Source of the DNA: a virus | Virus record (IMG/VR): IMGVR_UViG_3300046809_000906 | Span: 1-56,310 of that record | Direction: 5' to 3' (one strand) | DNA: 56,310 nt | Shown here: positions 8,469-16,756 of the stretch, piece after piece | How positions within the stretch are numbered: the stretch's first letter is position 1 | How the letters are laid out: the number at the start of each line of letters is the position of its first letter | The notes under the pieces: model-generated | Database searches by the model: none | Seen by the model: only the letters and a program-made list of their open reading frames with translations | What the model was told of the DNA's origin: nothing | Program-made: the position numbers and the translations under genes

Positions 8469-9683
8469 TCAGTAGTGGAAACTGTCGGAGCGTTTCAGGG
8501 TGAGTGTGATGAACCCATCGGCGGAGATCTCGTCGGAGATGATGCGGTGCCACACATCGACGTCGCCGATCCACGGCAAATGCAACTGCACCCGGATGTC
8601 GTCGCCGAGAGACCAGGACCCGAACCGGGCGTTGGGGTGATCGACGATCTGGATCGCGGGGATCTGTAGCGCGGCGGTTCGGCCGGCCAGTTCCTGCTGC
8701 CCCCGCTTGCGGAGCGCCGTGGCGGAGGACAAGGTCTTGTCCGTCACAGTCGCCACCCGGCGCAGCCGACTTGACGCCCAGGCGGCAGTGTCGGCCACCT
8801 GAGCGCGCTTCATCTTCTGACCCTCGCCCCGGCCCAGGACAATGACCTCGTTGGCGTACTCGTCGCCCATGCCCTCGGGTTTGGCGAGAGCGACGATGTT
8901 CTCCCCCTGCGCGAACCGGAGGTCTGCGCGTTTACGGCCGATGCGGGGAGTGCCCAACCTCAGCCGGTGGACGATGGTGTTGCTCGTCGAGTCCTTCCAA
9001 GCGTGCGTCTCGATCCAGTCGAACAGGTACTGATTGACCAGGGTGTCCAGGGTGTCGCCGCAGTCCGGGTTGTCCCACCAAGCGAGCTCCCAAGGGTCCT
9101 CGCCGTCGGAGGTCCCCAGCAGCTCCCCCTTGTCGTGGGAGTCAAGGACCAGGCCGATGTCTCCGTGAGGCTTGGCCTGGACGTGCGCCCAGATTTTGCG
9201 GAAGGCGTCGTAGACGTCGATGCGGGGCCCGCCGTACGACTTGGGTGCCGCGGGCACCTTCACCTTGGGATTCGAGCCGTCGATGTACCCGTCGTGATTT
9301 TTGTCTTTGCCTGCATACGGGTCTTTTGGTGTGATCTTCTTGCCCGAGATGATGTAGCTCTCGAACGGGATGCCGTGCGGGTAAGTGCTGAAACCCTCGC
9401 AGGAGATCGTGGCCTGTGCTCCGTCGTAGGCGGTCTTGGTGACAAGGCCGCCCCACCGGATGGAGCCGTCCACCTCCAGGTACATTTTCGTACCCCACTC
9501 CTGCAAGATCGGGGCGCCGTTGGCTCCGATCATCCGCGCGTACTCCGGCTCGATGGTCCCGGCCATGGCCCCCGGCCCGGACAAGTCCCGCTTCGGGTTG
9601 GAGGACAACGTGAACGGCACCTGCCAGTCCAACACGTCCTCGGTGAGCGCGTCTTGGGCGATGAACCGCCACCCGGCCGGCAC
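8469..9683 (-). CDS. Minor tail / tail-hub protein (Tal-like)
   Basis: This 404-residue protein follows the distal tail genes. It has the features of the siphovirus tail-hub family (gp27/Tal N-terminal type): a beta-rich start, an internal DTLDTLVNQYLF helix, a region with ANEVIVLGRGEG, and a C-terminal beta domain ending in ITLTLKRSDSFHY. A loop near residues 124-133 reads DKNHDGYIDG, matching the D-x-N-x-D-G-x-x-D pattern of EF-hand or TSP3 calcium sites. The protein probably links the tail tube to the fibre. Its start lies three nt after the stop of the preceding gene. Confidence 0.75.
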   Translation of the reverse strand: MPAGWRFIAQDALTEDVLDWQVPFTLSSNPKRDLSGPGAMAGTIEPEYARMIGANGAPILQEWGTKMYLEVDGSIRWGGLVTKTAYDGAQATISCEGFSTYPHGIPFESYIISGKKITPKDPYAGKDKNHDGYIDGSNPKVKVPAAPKSYGGPRIDVYDAFRKIWAHVQAKPHGDIGLVLDSHDKGELLGTSDGEDPWELAWWDNPDCGDTLDTLVNQYLFDWIETHAWKDSTSNTIVHRLRLGTPRIGRKRADLRFAQGENIVALAKPEGMGDEYANEVIVLGRGEGQKMKRAQVADTAAWASSRLRRVATVTDKTLSSATALRKRGQQELAGRTAALQIPAIQIVDHPNARFGSWSLGDDIRVQLHLPWIGDVDVWHRIISDEISADGFITLTLKRSDSFHY

Positions 9684-9686
9684 CGA

Positions 9687-10664
9687 TCACACCTCCTCGT
9701 CGTCCGGGCTCTCGACGAACTCGACGTCGGCGACGATCGACGTGCCGGCGTCGACGGAGACGTCGCCGGTCTCCGATTTGTACATGTACGTCTGCACGGA
9801 CAAGGTCTGCGTCGTGCCCCGGAGCGCGCTTGCAATGGGGTAGTTGTCGGCAAGGACGATCGTGGAGCGGCGGGTGCCGGTACCGGAGTCGTCGTCGATG
9901 TACGTGTCCTGGCCCAGGAGGGTGCTGCCCCACTTCGTTTGCATCCGTGCGTACACGTCGGACCGGGTCATCCGGAATCCGGCGAACGTCATGACGACCT
10001 TGGCCCTGGTCGCCCACGACGGCACGTCGATGTCCCAGCTCGCTGCGCTCGGCCAGTTGTGCCACTTGTTGTCGGAGTACGCCAGCGTCGACAGGGTGCC
10101 GGGGAACGCCGTGTAGAGACGCCGGTCCCGACGAGGACTGACCATGTCCCGCAAGTCCTTGATCATCGCCTGGGTGATCGCCGAGGTGTTCGCCGGGATA
10201 TCGATGCGGGCCAGAGTGATCGCCGAGTCGTTCGGGCGTACCTGCCGGATGTCGGTCGTCGTCTTCGACACCCCGGAGACCACACGCGTGTAGATGTACG
10301 GGCCGATCGTCGGGTCGGACGGATTCGGCCAGGTCTCGCCCGCTGAGTAGGGGTTCTCAACGCGCGCGATGATCAGGTCCGAGCGGGCGGACGTGCCGGT
10401 CGCCGCGATGTCCACGGTGTCGGACGACGGCAGTCGTCCGGCGTACGCCTGATACGTCGAGCCTGTGGCCCGGTTGATGATGGCGCACGCGCCCGGCCGC
10501 GCTTGCACCTGCGCAGCCGGTGACGACAAGGCTTTCACGGCCAAGTCACCGGACCCGACGACGCCTTGAGCGCCGCCGAACGCGGCGTACGCCAGCAACC
10601 TGGCCACCTCGCTGGAGTGCTCAGCGCCACCCTCGGTGAACCACGGCACACTGTCCCACGCCAT
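9687..10664 (-). CDS. Minor tail protein
   Basis: This 325-residue protein starts MAWDSVPWF, with GGAGGA seven nt before the ATG at 10664. A longer in-frame start at 10712 has no ribosome site and is not used here. The first half contains baseplate-like strands (VQARPGACAIINRATGSTYQ; SDLIIARVENPYS) found in phage proteins that attach around the tail hub. The C-terminal half is a beta-sandwich-like domain (about 200-325) that may bind host sugars. Its position between the distal tail protein and the tail hub supports a tail-tip role. Confidence 0.75.
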   Translation of the reverse strand: MAWDSVPWFTEGGAEHSSEVARLLAYAAFGGAQGVVGSGDLAVKALSSPAAQVQARPGACAIINRATGSTYQAYAGRLPSSDTVDIAATGTSARSDLIIARVENPYSAGETWPNPSDPTIGPYIYTRVVSGVSKTTTDIRQVRPNDSAITLARIDIPANTSAITQAMIKDLRDMVSPRRDRRLYTAFPGTLSTLAYSDNKWHNWPSAASWDIDVPSWATRAKVVMTFAGFRMTRSDVYARMQTKWGSTLLGQDTYIDDDSGTGTRRSTIVLADNYPIASALRGTTQTLSVQTYMYKSETGDVSVDAGTSIVADVEFVESPDDEEV

Positions 10665-10724
10665 CCCGCTCTCCTCCGCTGTCGTCGTTCCCTGGTGACA
10701 GCGGAGGATCACGAGCGGGAGTGG

Positions 10725-10735
10725 CTTACGTCGCC
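10725..10735 (-). promoter_or_regulatory. Intercistronic motif copy
   Basis: Coding-strand sequence GGCGACGTAAG in the 82-bp gap between the distal tail gene and the next minor tail gene, 61 nt before its start. It is one base shorter in the T-run than the CGCGACGTTAR consensus. Confidence 0.45.
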
Positions 10736-10746
10736 TCCTGAACCTC

Positions 10747-11685
10747 CTACAGGTAGGCGTACGCGTCGCGCCAGGCCACCGTCATGTACGCGGTGGCTGT
10801 GGCGTCGGTCCCACGCAGTACGAAATCCTGCCGACCGGGCGGGATGAGCAGATCCTCCAGCAGAGGCGAGGACCGGGTGATCAGGCCGGCCACACTGCCG
10901 GTGCCCCTGAGCGCGGTGCGGACCCACGGCCGGGGGTCGATCGTGATTTTCTCGCCCGCCTTCAGCGACAGATTGAGCTGCAACTTCCACCGGCTGACGA
11001 GTTCGCACACTGGCTGAGAGATCGGGCCGTAGATGTTGATCACTGGCCAGGTAGGGCGGTTGCCGCCTACGTCGATCTGCCCAGGGACGCGCACACTTCC
11101 CTCTCCCACCATCGTCAGAGGCTCCTTGAGCGGGCCGAGGATGCCGCGGTGCGGCGGCGGCGCCATGTCCACGCGCACGCTCTGCTCGACGTCGTCGAAA
11201 CTGCCCGTGTGCGTCACGCCGAAGGTCGCGACCAGGGGCGTGTAGCCCTGCCGTGTGAGCCTGGACGCGGCAGGGGCGAACTGGCGCGGCCGCCCGTACC
11301 AGCGACGGGCGCGGCCGCCCTGTGTCGTTGACAGCACGGCAGGTGTGGCCATGCGCGAGCGGACTGCCTGCCCGTCCCACACCTGTTCCATCACGGACAC
11401 TGCATCCAAGTTCGCGCCGTGCCGGGCCAGTTGGGTGATGCCGGCGTCGACCGTGTCGACACCGACCTCGAACGTGATTGTGGCTCCAGCAGTGAAGTCC
11501 TGGCCCAGCCGGATGCCGTCTTCCCGGGGCAAGGACGTGTCGCCGGTTGCCATGTCGGCGTTCTTGATCTCGTAGGGCTCCAGCAGGTAGTAACCCGAAT
11601 CCCATGTACCGAAGGTGAAGTTCGCCCCCGGGTGCACGCCATTCGCGCTGTACGACAACTTCCAAGCGCCCTCAGCCAGTGGCAT
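10747..11685 (-). CDS. Distal tail (Dit-like) protein
   Basis: This 312-residue protein lies directly after the tape measure gene, the usual place of the distal tail protein in siphoviruses. It is beta-rich and contains ITIDPRPWVRTALRG near residue 247, a conserved style of segment in Dit/phage tail proteins. The start at 11685 has GGAGGGG five nt upstream and overlaps the end of the tape measure gene by 14 bp. A start at 11730 is possible but lacks a ribosome site. It likely forms the ring between the tail tube and the tip. Confidence 0.75.
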   Translation of the reverse strand: MPLAEGAWKLSYSANGVHPGANFTFGTWDSGYYLLEPYEIKNADMATGDTSLPREDGIRLGQDFTAGATITFEVGVDTVDAGITQLARHGANLDAVSVMEQVWDGQAVRSRMATPAVLSTTQGGRARRWYGRPRQFAPAASRLTRQGYTPLVATFGVTHTGSFDDVEQSVRVDMAPPPHRGILGPLKEPLTMVGEGSVRVPGQIDVGGNRPTWPVINIYGPISQPVCELVSRWKLQLNLSLKAGEKITIDPRPWVRTALRGTGSVAGLITRSSPLLEDLLIPPGRQDFVLRGTDATATAYMTVAWRDAYAYL

Positions 11686-14600
11686 GCGCCCCTCCAAGTC
11701 GGATACGGCGCAGCTCGAACATGGCGTCACTCAACGCCTGGCTCGGGGTCATCGGTGCGCTGGTCATGGTCAAGTTGAGGTCGCCGCCCACGAGGGCCGC
11801 GGCGGCGGATTGAGCGCTGGACGCCCGACGGGAGATCGCCGCGGTACGAGACACGCTGCTGTTCAGGGCGACGGCCCCGTTGGCGAACTGCTTGATCGCA
11901 CGATCGGGGTAGACGACGGTTCCGCCAAAGAAGTCGGCGACCCAGTTGAGAATCTCCTCGGACCGTTTCCGCTTCGTCGGGGCGAGCGGGATGTAGGCCT
12001 CGCCCGGGGCGGTTTCCGGTTCGGCCCACAGCCTCATCTCGCCAGCACGGGCCACCTGTGCGATGTGCTGCTCTGCACCGTTCGCGAAAGCCTTCAGACG
12101 GGCCCCCACGTTGGCGCCGAAGCGGTGGATGCCGCCGTTTGCGTACTTCATGATGCCGCCGTCCGCGTGCCCCGAGACGACCGACGGTTTGCCCTGCGAG
12201 TTGTACTTGACGGTGACAGTGACGGTCTTACCGGTGAGCGCGTTGATCTTCCCCTGGATCGCCTGCACTTGAGAGATCGCCGTCTTGTTCGGGGCCGTGA
12301 TACGGACGGTCTTCCCGTTCGAGCCGTCCACTGTCCGGATCTTGTAGCCGAGATCCGACAGGGCTTTTTGGGCGGTCTTGGTCGGCGCCTTGACGTCGAT
12401 GCTCTTGCCCTTGGGCAGACTGACGACCTTCGCCTGGACGTCCTTCAGTTCGCCCGCGGCCTGCTTCACGATCGCCTGGACTGTGACCCTCTTCTTGTCC
12501 GGCGCGGCGGCGATGTCGGAAGCCAGGGCGCCGATGTCCACCCGGGCGGCCGCGGTCGGAGCAGTGACGACGATCTTCTTACTGCCGGGGATCCGCTGGA
12601 ACGTGAAGCCGAGGGCTTCGAGTTGGGTACGGGCCTCGATCGTCGGGGCATCGATCTGGATGGCCTTGCCGGGCTTGATGCTCTCCAGCGTTCCTCGCAG
12701 GGCCAGGACCTGGGCGGTGGACTCTGGGATGCCGGTCGTTGTCATCAGCGTCGTGACGGTGTCTGGGACGAGCCCCATCTGATCGGCCAGGGCCTTCGCC
12801 TGCGCCGTCGGGATGCCCATGCCCACCGCGAGTTGGATGGCCTTGGCGCGAGCCCGCTCCATGGACGCCTGGCTCTTGTCCATGGCCTCCGACATAGGCA
12901 GCAGGCTCTGTTCAGCCGCCTCCTTCGCCCTGGTGGCCATGCTGAGCATGGAGTCGCGGAGTTCCGTGAGTTGAGAGTTCAAGGTCTGGCCGTTGCGGCT
13001 GGCCGTGTTGACGAGGCCGTCGCTGTCGACGAGGGCCTTACCCCAGCCGTCGGACCGCTCGATGTTGCCCTTCATGGTCTCGTCGATCTGCAACATCACC
13101 GAGTTGAGCTGGGCGGTAGCGTCGTGGAACGACTGACTGTTGCCGCTGAGGGCGTCCAGGGCCTTCTTCAGAGCGTCGACGCGAGTGTCCGCCGACTGCG
13201 TCTTGTCGCTGAACCCCTGCACGGCGGCCGATAGCCGGCTGTAGGAGTCGGTGCCCGTGGCACCGGCGGTATTCATGGCGTCGGCAGCTTCCTTGCTGTC
13301 GCGCTGGCTCTTCTTCAACTCCCCGTTGAGGGAACCGAGAGCGTCGGCCGCGTCCTTGTACCGCTGACCTTCGTCGGTGTATTCGAGCTTGGATGCCTTG
13401 TCGCCGGCGTAGTTCACGTACTCCCGGTTGGCGTCGGCGAGCGCCTGCAGTTTCTTCTGCAGACCGTCGACACTGCCGCCCTGTTCCAGGTAGGCGTCGG
13501 TGAGTGTCTTGAGTCCGACGTCCGCCTCGCGCATGACGTCGACGAGCTTTCCTTTGCCGTCGGCGAGTTCAGTGTCCTGGAGGATCTGCACCGCATGGGC
13601 GCGGACATTCGCATCGATGACACCGTTGGAATCGGCCAGGGCCTGCGCGAGGGACTGGATACGCTCTCGGTGGGCTTCGGCAGCGCGGGCGTTCTCCTCC
13701 TGCTTGGAGGCGAGCAGGCCAAGGCCGATCGTCGCCGCGGCGATGGCCAGGCCGAGCGGTCCACCGAGCGCCGTGGTCATCCCGCCGATTGCGCGGGAGG
13801 CAACCCGGTTTGCCGCACCGACACCGCGCAACGTGCCGGACAACCGGCCGCCCTCGGTGGAGGCCCCCCGGTAGGCGAGCCCCATGCGCTGCCACAGACT
13901 GATCTGGGGCCCCATGACACCGGCGCCCAAGGAACCGCGCACAGTGGTTCCCAGCGTTCGCATAGAGCCCGCGGAAGTCACCGCCGAGGCGCCGAGGGTC
14001 CGCAGCATCGTGGCGACGCTGCTGACCACCTTCAGGGCGAGCACGGTGCCGAGGAACACGGCCAGGCCCGTGTTGGCCCCTGGGATCACGCTCATGAGCG
14101 TGTTGAAGACTTGCAGCAGGCCGTTGAAGGCCATCAGTAGAACACCGAGCCCGCTGCCCGCAGCCGACAGGTTGCCGACGGCCGTCGCGATATTCGAGAT
14201 GACGCTGATGATCGCCGGGCCGACGCTCTCGCCGAGGGCACTGAAGAAGGCCCCGAGGGCGGGCATCAGCTCCGTACGGATCTGGCGGATCAGGTCGGTG
14301 ACGCCGCCGTCCCGCATGGTCCGGCCGAGGCCGCGGACGAAGTCCCCGACGAGCGCGTTCAGTTCGTGGAAGGCGGGAGCGGCATCCGAGAAGAACTGCC
14401 GCATCATCTTCTGGCCGACGCCGGAGTTCGCCCACCGCTCGAAGCGCTTCATCGCGCCCTCGAACCCGTCGAGGAGAGCGTTCCCGGACTCCATGGCGGC
14501 GGTGCCGACGCCACCGAGCCCCTTGATCAGGCTGACCGTGGAGCGGCCGAGCTGGGCCGCCTTGTCGCCCGCGTGATCAAGGAACTTCGCCAGGCTGCCC

Positions 14601-15754
14601 GTCTCGCGGCCAGCCTGGACAGACGCGCGAGCCCACTGCGTGCCTCGCTCGACTGCTTCGCCGACCCGCTTGACGAACGGACCGGACGCGACGAGGAAGT
14701 CGGTGGTGGCATGACCGAGGTTGGCGAGGGAGTCGGTCATGTTGCCGACGACGCTGGAGTTCGTCGCGGCGATCGTCTTGAAGTCCTTGCGGAAGACGCT
14801 GGACTTCATGAACTGGGCGCCCCGCTCGGCAAGGGAACCCATCTGGGCGGCGGAGTCTCCGAGCGCGCTCTTGAGGAGCGGAAAGACGGAGTCCGCCAGC
14901 GGCTTGACGTCGTCGGCGATCTTCGAGAAGAAGCGTTCGCTGACGGACTTCTTGACCTTGTCCCAGGCCGGGGAGAGCGCGGAGACCGCCGAGACGGTTT
15001 TCCCCGCAGACTTGGACAGCTTGCCGAGCGCCTGGTCCAGCTTCTTCTGCTGTTCCTCGGTGACCTTGCCGTCGTCGGCCAGCATCTGCTGGGCCTTCAA
15101 CGACTCCTTGAGCGCGTCACCGAACCCACTGAACGCGATCTTCGTGCCGATCGCAGCGCTGCCCGCCGCGGCGATCAGCCCGGGTATCGCACCGAGGACA
15201 CCGACAGCGGGAGCGGCTGCAGAGACGAGAGCGGTCAGCCCGCCCGCGTACTGGCCGAGGGCGGCCACAGCGGGCTGGACGAGGGATACCAGGCTGCCGA
15301 TGAGCAGCATCCGCAGAGAACGGCGGCCCCGTGGCATGCGAAACCCCACCGGGACCTGGACGGGGTTGTCGTCAGCCTCGCCCTGGGCCCGGGTCAACCA
15401 CGAGCGGATACGGCCGAGGAACCCGCCACCGCCGGAGCTGCCGCCGTCGTCGCTGTCGGTGCGCAGCGGCACGCGGATGTCGCTGCGGGACGCCGTACGC
15501 GCTGCGGCGTTCAGCTCTTCACGGAGCCGGTCGCGGTCGATGCGGACGCCGATCGTCGCCGTGACGCCGGCGGCCGCCTTGTCGACGGCCTTCTCGATCC
15601 GCTTCCGCAGGCCCTTGTCGTCGACCTTGATCTTGACCTTGACGGCCAGACCCTCCGCGGCCTCCTCGACCTTGGTCCGCAGCTTCTCGGCGAACCCTTC
15701 GAGCGAGGCGACGACAGGTACTTCAAGGCGGCCGGCCTGCATGCCCTCAGCCAC
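11672..15754 (-). CDS. Tape measure protein
   Basis: At 1360 residues this is the long alpha-helical protein that sets tail length and runs inside the tube. Visible hallmarks are N-terminal repeated VDDKGLRKRIEKAVDKAAAG and IDRDRLREELN segments, hydrophobic stretches at about 150-215 and about 645-680, long helical Ala/Lys/Gln-rich regions, and a C-terminal set of beta repeats (VVTAPTAAARVDIGALA; VRITAPNKTAISQVQ). It ends with GEAYIPLAPTKRKRSEEIL, common near the end of actinophage tape measures. At about 0.15 nm per residue the tail would be roughly 200 nm (inference). The GTG start overlaps the end of the G-T reading frame by 8 bp. Confidence 0.93.
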   Translation of the reverse strand: MAEGMQAGRLEVPVVASLEGFAEKLRTKVEEAAEGLAVKVKIKVDDKGLRKRIEKAVDKAAAGVTATIGVRIDRDRLREELNAAARTASRSDIRVPLRTDSDDGGSSGGGGFLGRIRSWLTRAQGEADDNPVQVPVGFRMPRGRRSLRMLLIGSLVSLVQPAVAALGQYAGGLTALVSAAAPAVGVLGAIPGLIAAAGSAAIGTKIAFSGFGDALKESLKAQQMLADDGKVTEEQQKKLDQALGKLSKSAGKTVSAVSALSPAWDKVKKSVSERFFSKIADDVKPLADSVFPLLKSALGDSAAQMGSLAERGAQFMKSSVFRKDFKTIAATNSSVVGNMTDSLANLGHATTDFLVASGPFVKRVGEAVERGTQWARASVQAGRETGSLAKFLDHAGDKAAQLGRSTVSLIKGLGGVGTAAMESGNALLDGFEGAMKRFERWANSGVGQKMMRQFFSDAAPAFHELNALVGDFVRGLGRTMRDGGVTDLIRQIRTELMPALGAFFSALGESVGPAIISVISNIATAVGNLSAAGSGLGVLLMAFNGLLQVFNTLMSVIPGANTGLAVFLGTVLALKVVSSVATMLRTLGASAVTSAGSMRTLGTTVRGSLGAGVMGPQISLWQRMGLAYRGASTEGGRLSGTLRGVGAANRVASRAIGGMTTALGGPLGLAIAAATIGLGLLASKQEENARAAEAHRERIQSLAQALADSNGVIDANVRAHAVQILQDTELADGKGKLVDVMREADVGLKTLTDAYLEQGGSVDGLQKKLQALADANREYVNYAGDKASKLEYTDEGQRYKDAADALGSLNGELKKSQRDSKEAADAMNTAGATGTDSYSRLSAAVQGFSDKTQSADTRVDALKKALDALSGNSQSFHDATAQLNSVMLQIDETMKGNIERSDGWGKALVDSDGLVNTASRNGQTLNSQLTELRDSMLSMATRAKEAAEQSLLPMSEAMDKSQASMERARAKAIQLAVGMGIPTAQAKALADQMGLVPDTVTTLMTTTGIPESTAQVLALRGTLESIKPGKAIQIDAPTIEARTQLEALGFTFQRIPGSKKIVVTAPTAAARVDIGALASDIAAAPDKKRVTVQAIVKQAAGELKDVQAKVVSLPKGKSIDVKAPTKTAQKALSDLGYKIRTVDGSNGKTVRITAPNKTAISQVQAIQGKINALTGKTVTVTVKYNSQGKPSVVSGHADGGIMKYANGGIHRFGANVGARLKAFANGAEQHIAQVARAGEMRLWAEPETAPGEAYIPLAPTKRKRSEEILNWVADFFGGTVVYPDRAIKQFANGAVALNSSVSRTAAISRRASSAQSAAAALVGGDLNLTMTSAPMTPSQALSDAMFELRRIRLGGAHATG

Positions 15755-16567
15755 TGCGCACCATTCCTCGTCTGGCCGCGGCCGCCAGCATCTTCTGGTG
15801 GCCGCTCATCGGCTTCGTGGACTGCTGCGCCTCCCGTGGCCCGTCTGTCTCGGCGTGGGCGCCGTTCCAGGGCCGGGCGACCGTCCGCGGCTCATTGCGG
15901 CGGTGGTCGGAGGCGAGCAGGGAGATTTCCTCCACGAGCTGCGCCAGGAGCTCGGTGTGCACGGTCCAGCCGTCGATCAGAGACGACTTGGTGCAGGACT
16001 CCTCGGGCAGGCCGTCGAGGAGCACAATCAGTCGGCGGAGGCCGAGGAATCCGCGGTCTCCGGGACGGAGCCAGACTCCTCGGGCGTCGAGCTGGTGGTA
16101 CCGGCCGAGGTCGGCTTCGACATCTCCCCATCGCTCTCGGAGGAGTCGACCGACCCGAAGAGCTTTCCCAGGTCCACCCCGTAGACCTTGATCAGGCCGG
16201 CGGTGAGCCGGACGTAGTCGGGGATGGAGGGGCGGGCCGCGATGAACGCGGCGAACTGCTGCTCGCCGAGGAGGATCTTGTAGGTCTCCTTCACGGCGTC
16301 CATGAACTGCTTCGGTAGCCGAGGCCGTCGGAACAGGAGCTCGACGATCTCGCCGACCGCGGACCGGCCCTGCGCCTGCACCAGGTCGCCGAGCAGGCCG
16401 ACCAGGTCCAGGTCCTCACTCAGGATTGGATCGAGCGCGTCCGCGGGCAGTTCGGCGGGGAACAGGAACTCCGCATCCTCGGAGAACTTCACGAGGATGC
16501 CGTGCGGGAACTGCACTTCGCGGCGTGGCGCGGCGAGATCGATGACGTACTGGGCGGTGCTGCTCAT
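15747..16567 (-). CDS. Tail assembly chaperone G-T (programmed -1 frameshift product)
   Basis: Ribosomes that slip back one base on G GGA AAG (16169 to 16163) leave the G frame after Lys135. They continue in a frame that stays open from 16163 to the stop at 15747, adding 138 residues for a predicted 273-residue fusion. I checked the codons from 16163 to 16025 and found no stop in the shifted frame. Siphovirus tail chaperones upstream of the tape measure are classically made this way, with G and G-T at a fixed ratio coating the tape measure during tail assembly. The C-terminal T part ends HQKMLAAAARRGMVRSG. Confidence 0.85.
16028..16567 (-). CDS. Tail assembly chaperone G
   Basis: This 179-residue protein precedes the tape measure gene, as the lambda G counterpart does. 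The first about 135 residues are a folded helical domain (LPKQFMDAVKETYKILLGEQQFAAF). The last about 45 residues, after the slip site, are a disordered Ser/Glu/Pro tail, which suggests selection acts on the shared N-terminus. The ATG at 16567 is preceded by GGGAGGA ten nt upstream. It acts in the host cytoplasm as a chaperone of the tape measure and is absent from mature tails in known systems. Confidence 0.85.
   Translation of the reverse strand: MSSTAQYVIDLAAPRREVQFPHGILVKFSEDAEFLFPAELPADALDPILSEDLDLVGLLGDLVQAQGRSAVGEIVELLFRRPRLPKQFMDAVKETYKILLGEQQFAAFIAARPSIPDYVRLTAGLIKVYGVDLGKLFGSVDSSESDGEMSKPTSAGTTSSTPEESGSVPETADSSASAD
16163..16169 (-). promoter_or_regulatory. -1 ribosomal frameshift slippery heptamer GGGAAAG
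   Basis: On the coding strand GGGAAAG falls in the exact phase X XXY YYZ of the G frame (CTG GGA AAG). It is the same heptamer used by lambda G/GT. It lies about 45 codons before the G stop, and the -1 frame is open through to the tape measure start. Confidence 0.85.
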
Positions 16568-16625
16568 GGGTGTCCGGTCCTCCCGGTGGGTGTCAAAGCA
16601 CCGGGAAGGTAGGGGCCCTGATCGC

Positions 16626-16636
16626 CTTACGTCGCG
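16626..16636 (-). promoter_or_regulatory. Intercistronic motif copy (upstream of tail chaperone)
   Basis: Coding-strand sequence CGCGACGTAAG, 59 nt before the G start and just downstream of the two leftmost parS-like palindromes. Here it would serve to restart or regulate tail expression after the par cassette. Confidence 0.55.
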
Positions 16637-16662
16637 TGCTCGCGTGGCATCGGCGCAGCCTC

Positions 16663-16682
16663 GTGTCTCTCATGAGAGACAC
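16663..16682. repeat. parS-like palindrome, copy 1
   Basis: Perfect 20-bp palindrome GTGTCTCTCATGAGAGACAC downstream of parB. Copy 2 follows after 29 bp. Confidence 0.8.
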
Positions 16683-16695
16683 GGCCGGAAGAGGC

Positions 16696-16738
16696 AAAAA
16701 AAAGGGGCCTCGTGTCTCTCATGAGAGACACGAGGCCC
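16696..16738 (-). terminator. Rho-independent terminator of parAB built on a parS site
   Basis: The copy-2 palindrome is extended by GGGCCTC/GAGGCCC to a perfect 34-bp inverted repeat (16705-16738). On the minus strand it is followed directly by C and then eight T (16703-16696). This is a classical intrinsic terminator 19 bp beyond the parB stop, so one element probably both ends parAB transcription and binds ParB. Confidence 0.8.
16712..16731. repeat. parS-like palindrome, copy 2
   Basis: Identical 20-bp palindrome GTGTCTCTCATGAGAGACAC, forming the upper stem of the parAB terminator. Confidence 0.8.
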
Positions 16739-16756
16739 GAAGCGCGGGGAGGACGG

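Noticed and set aside
15892-16131. 79-codon leftward frame within the tail chaperone
   Set aside because: It is in the third frame, neither G nor the -1 frame, and is Arg/Pro-rich.
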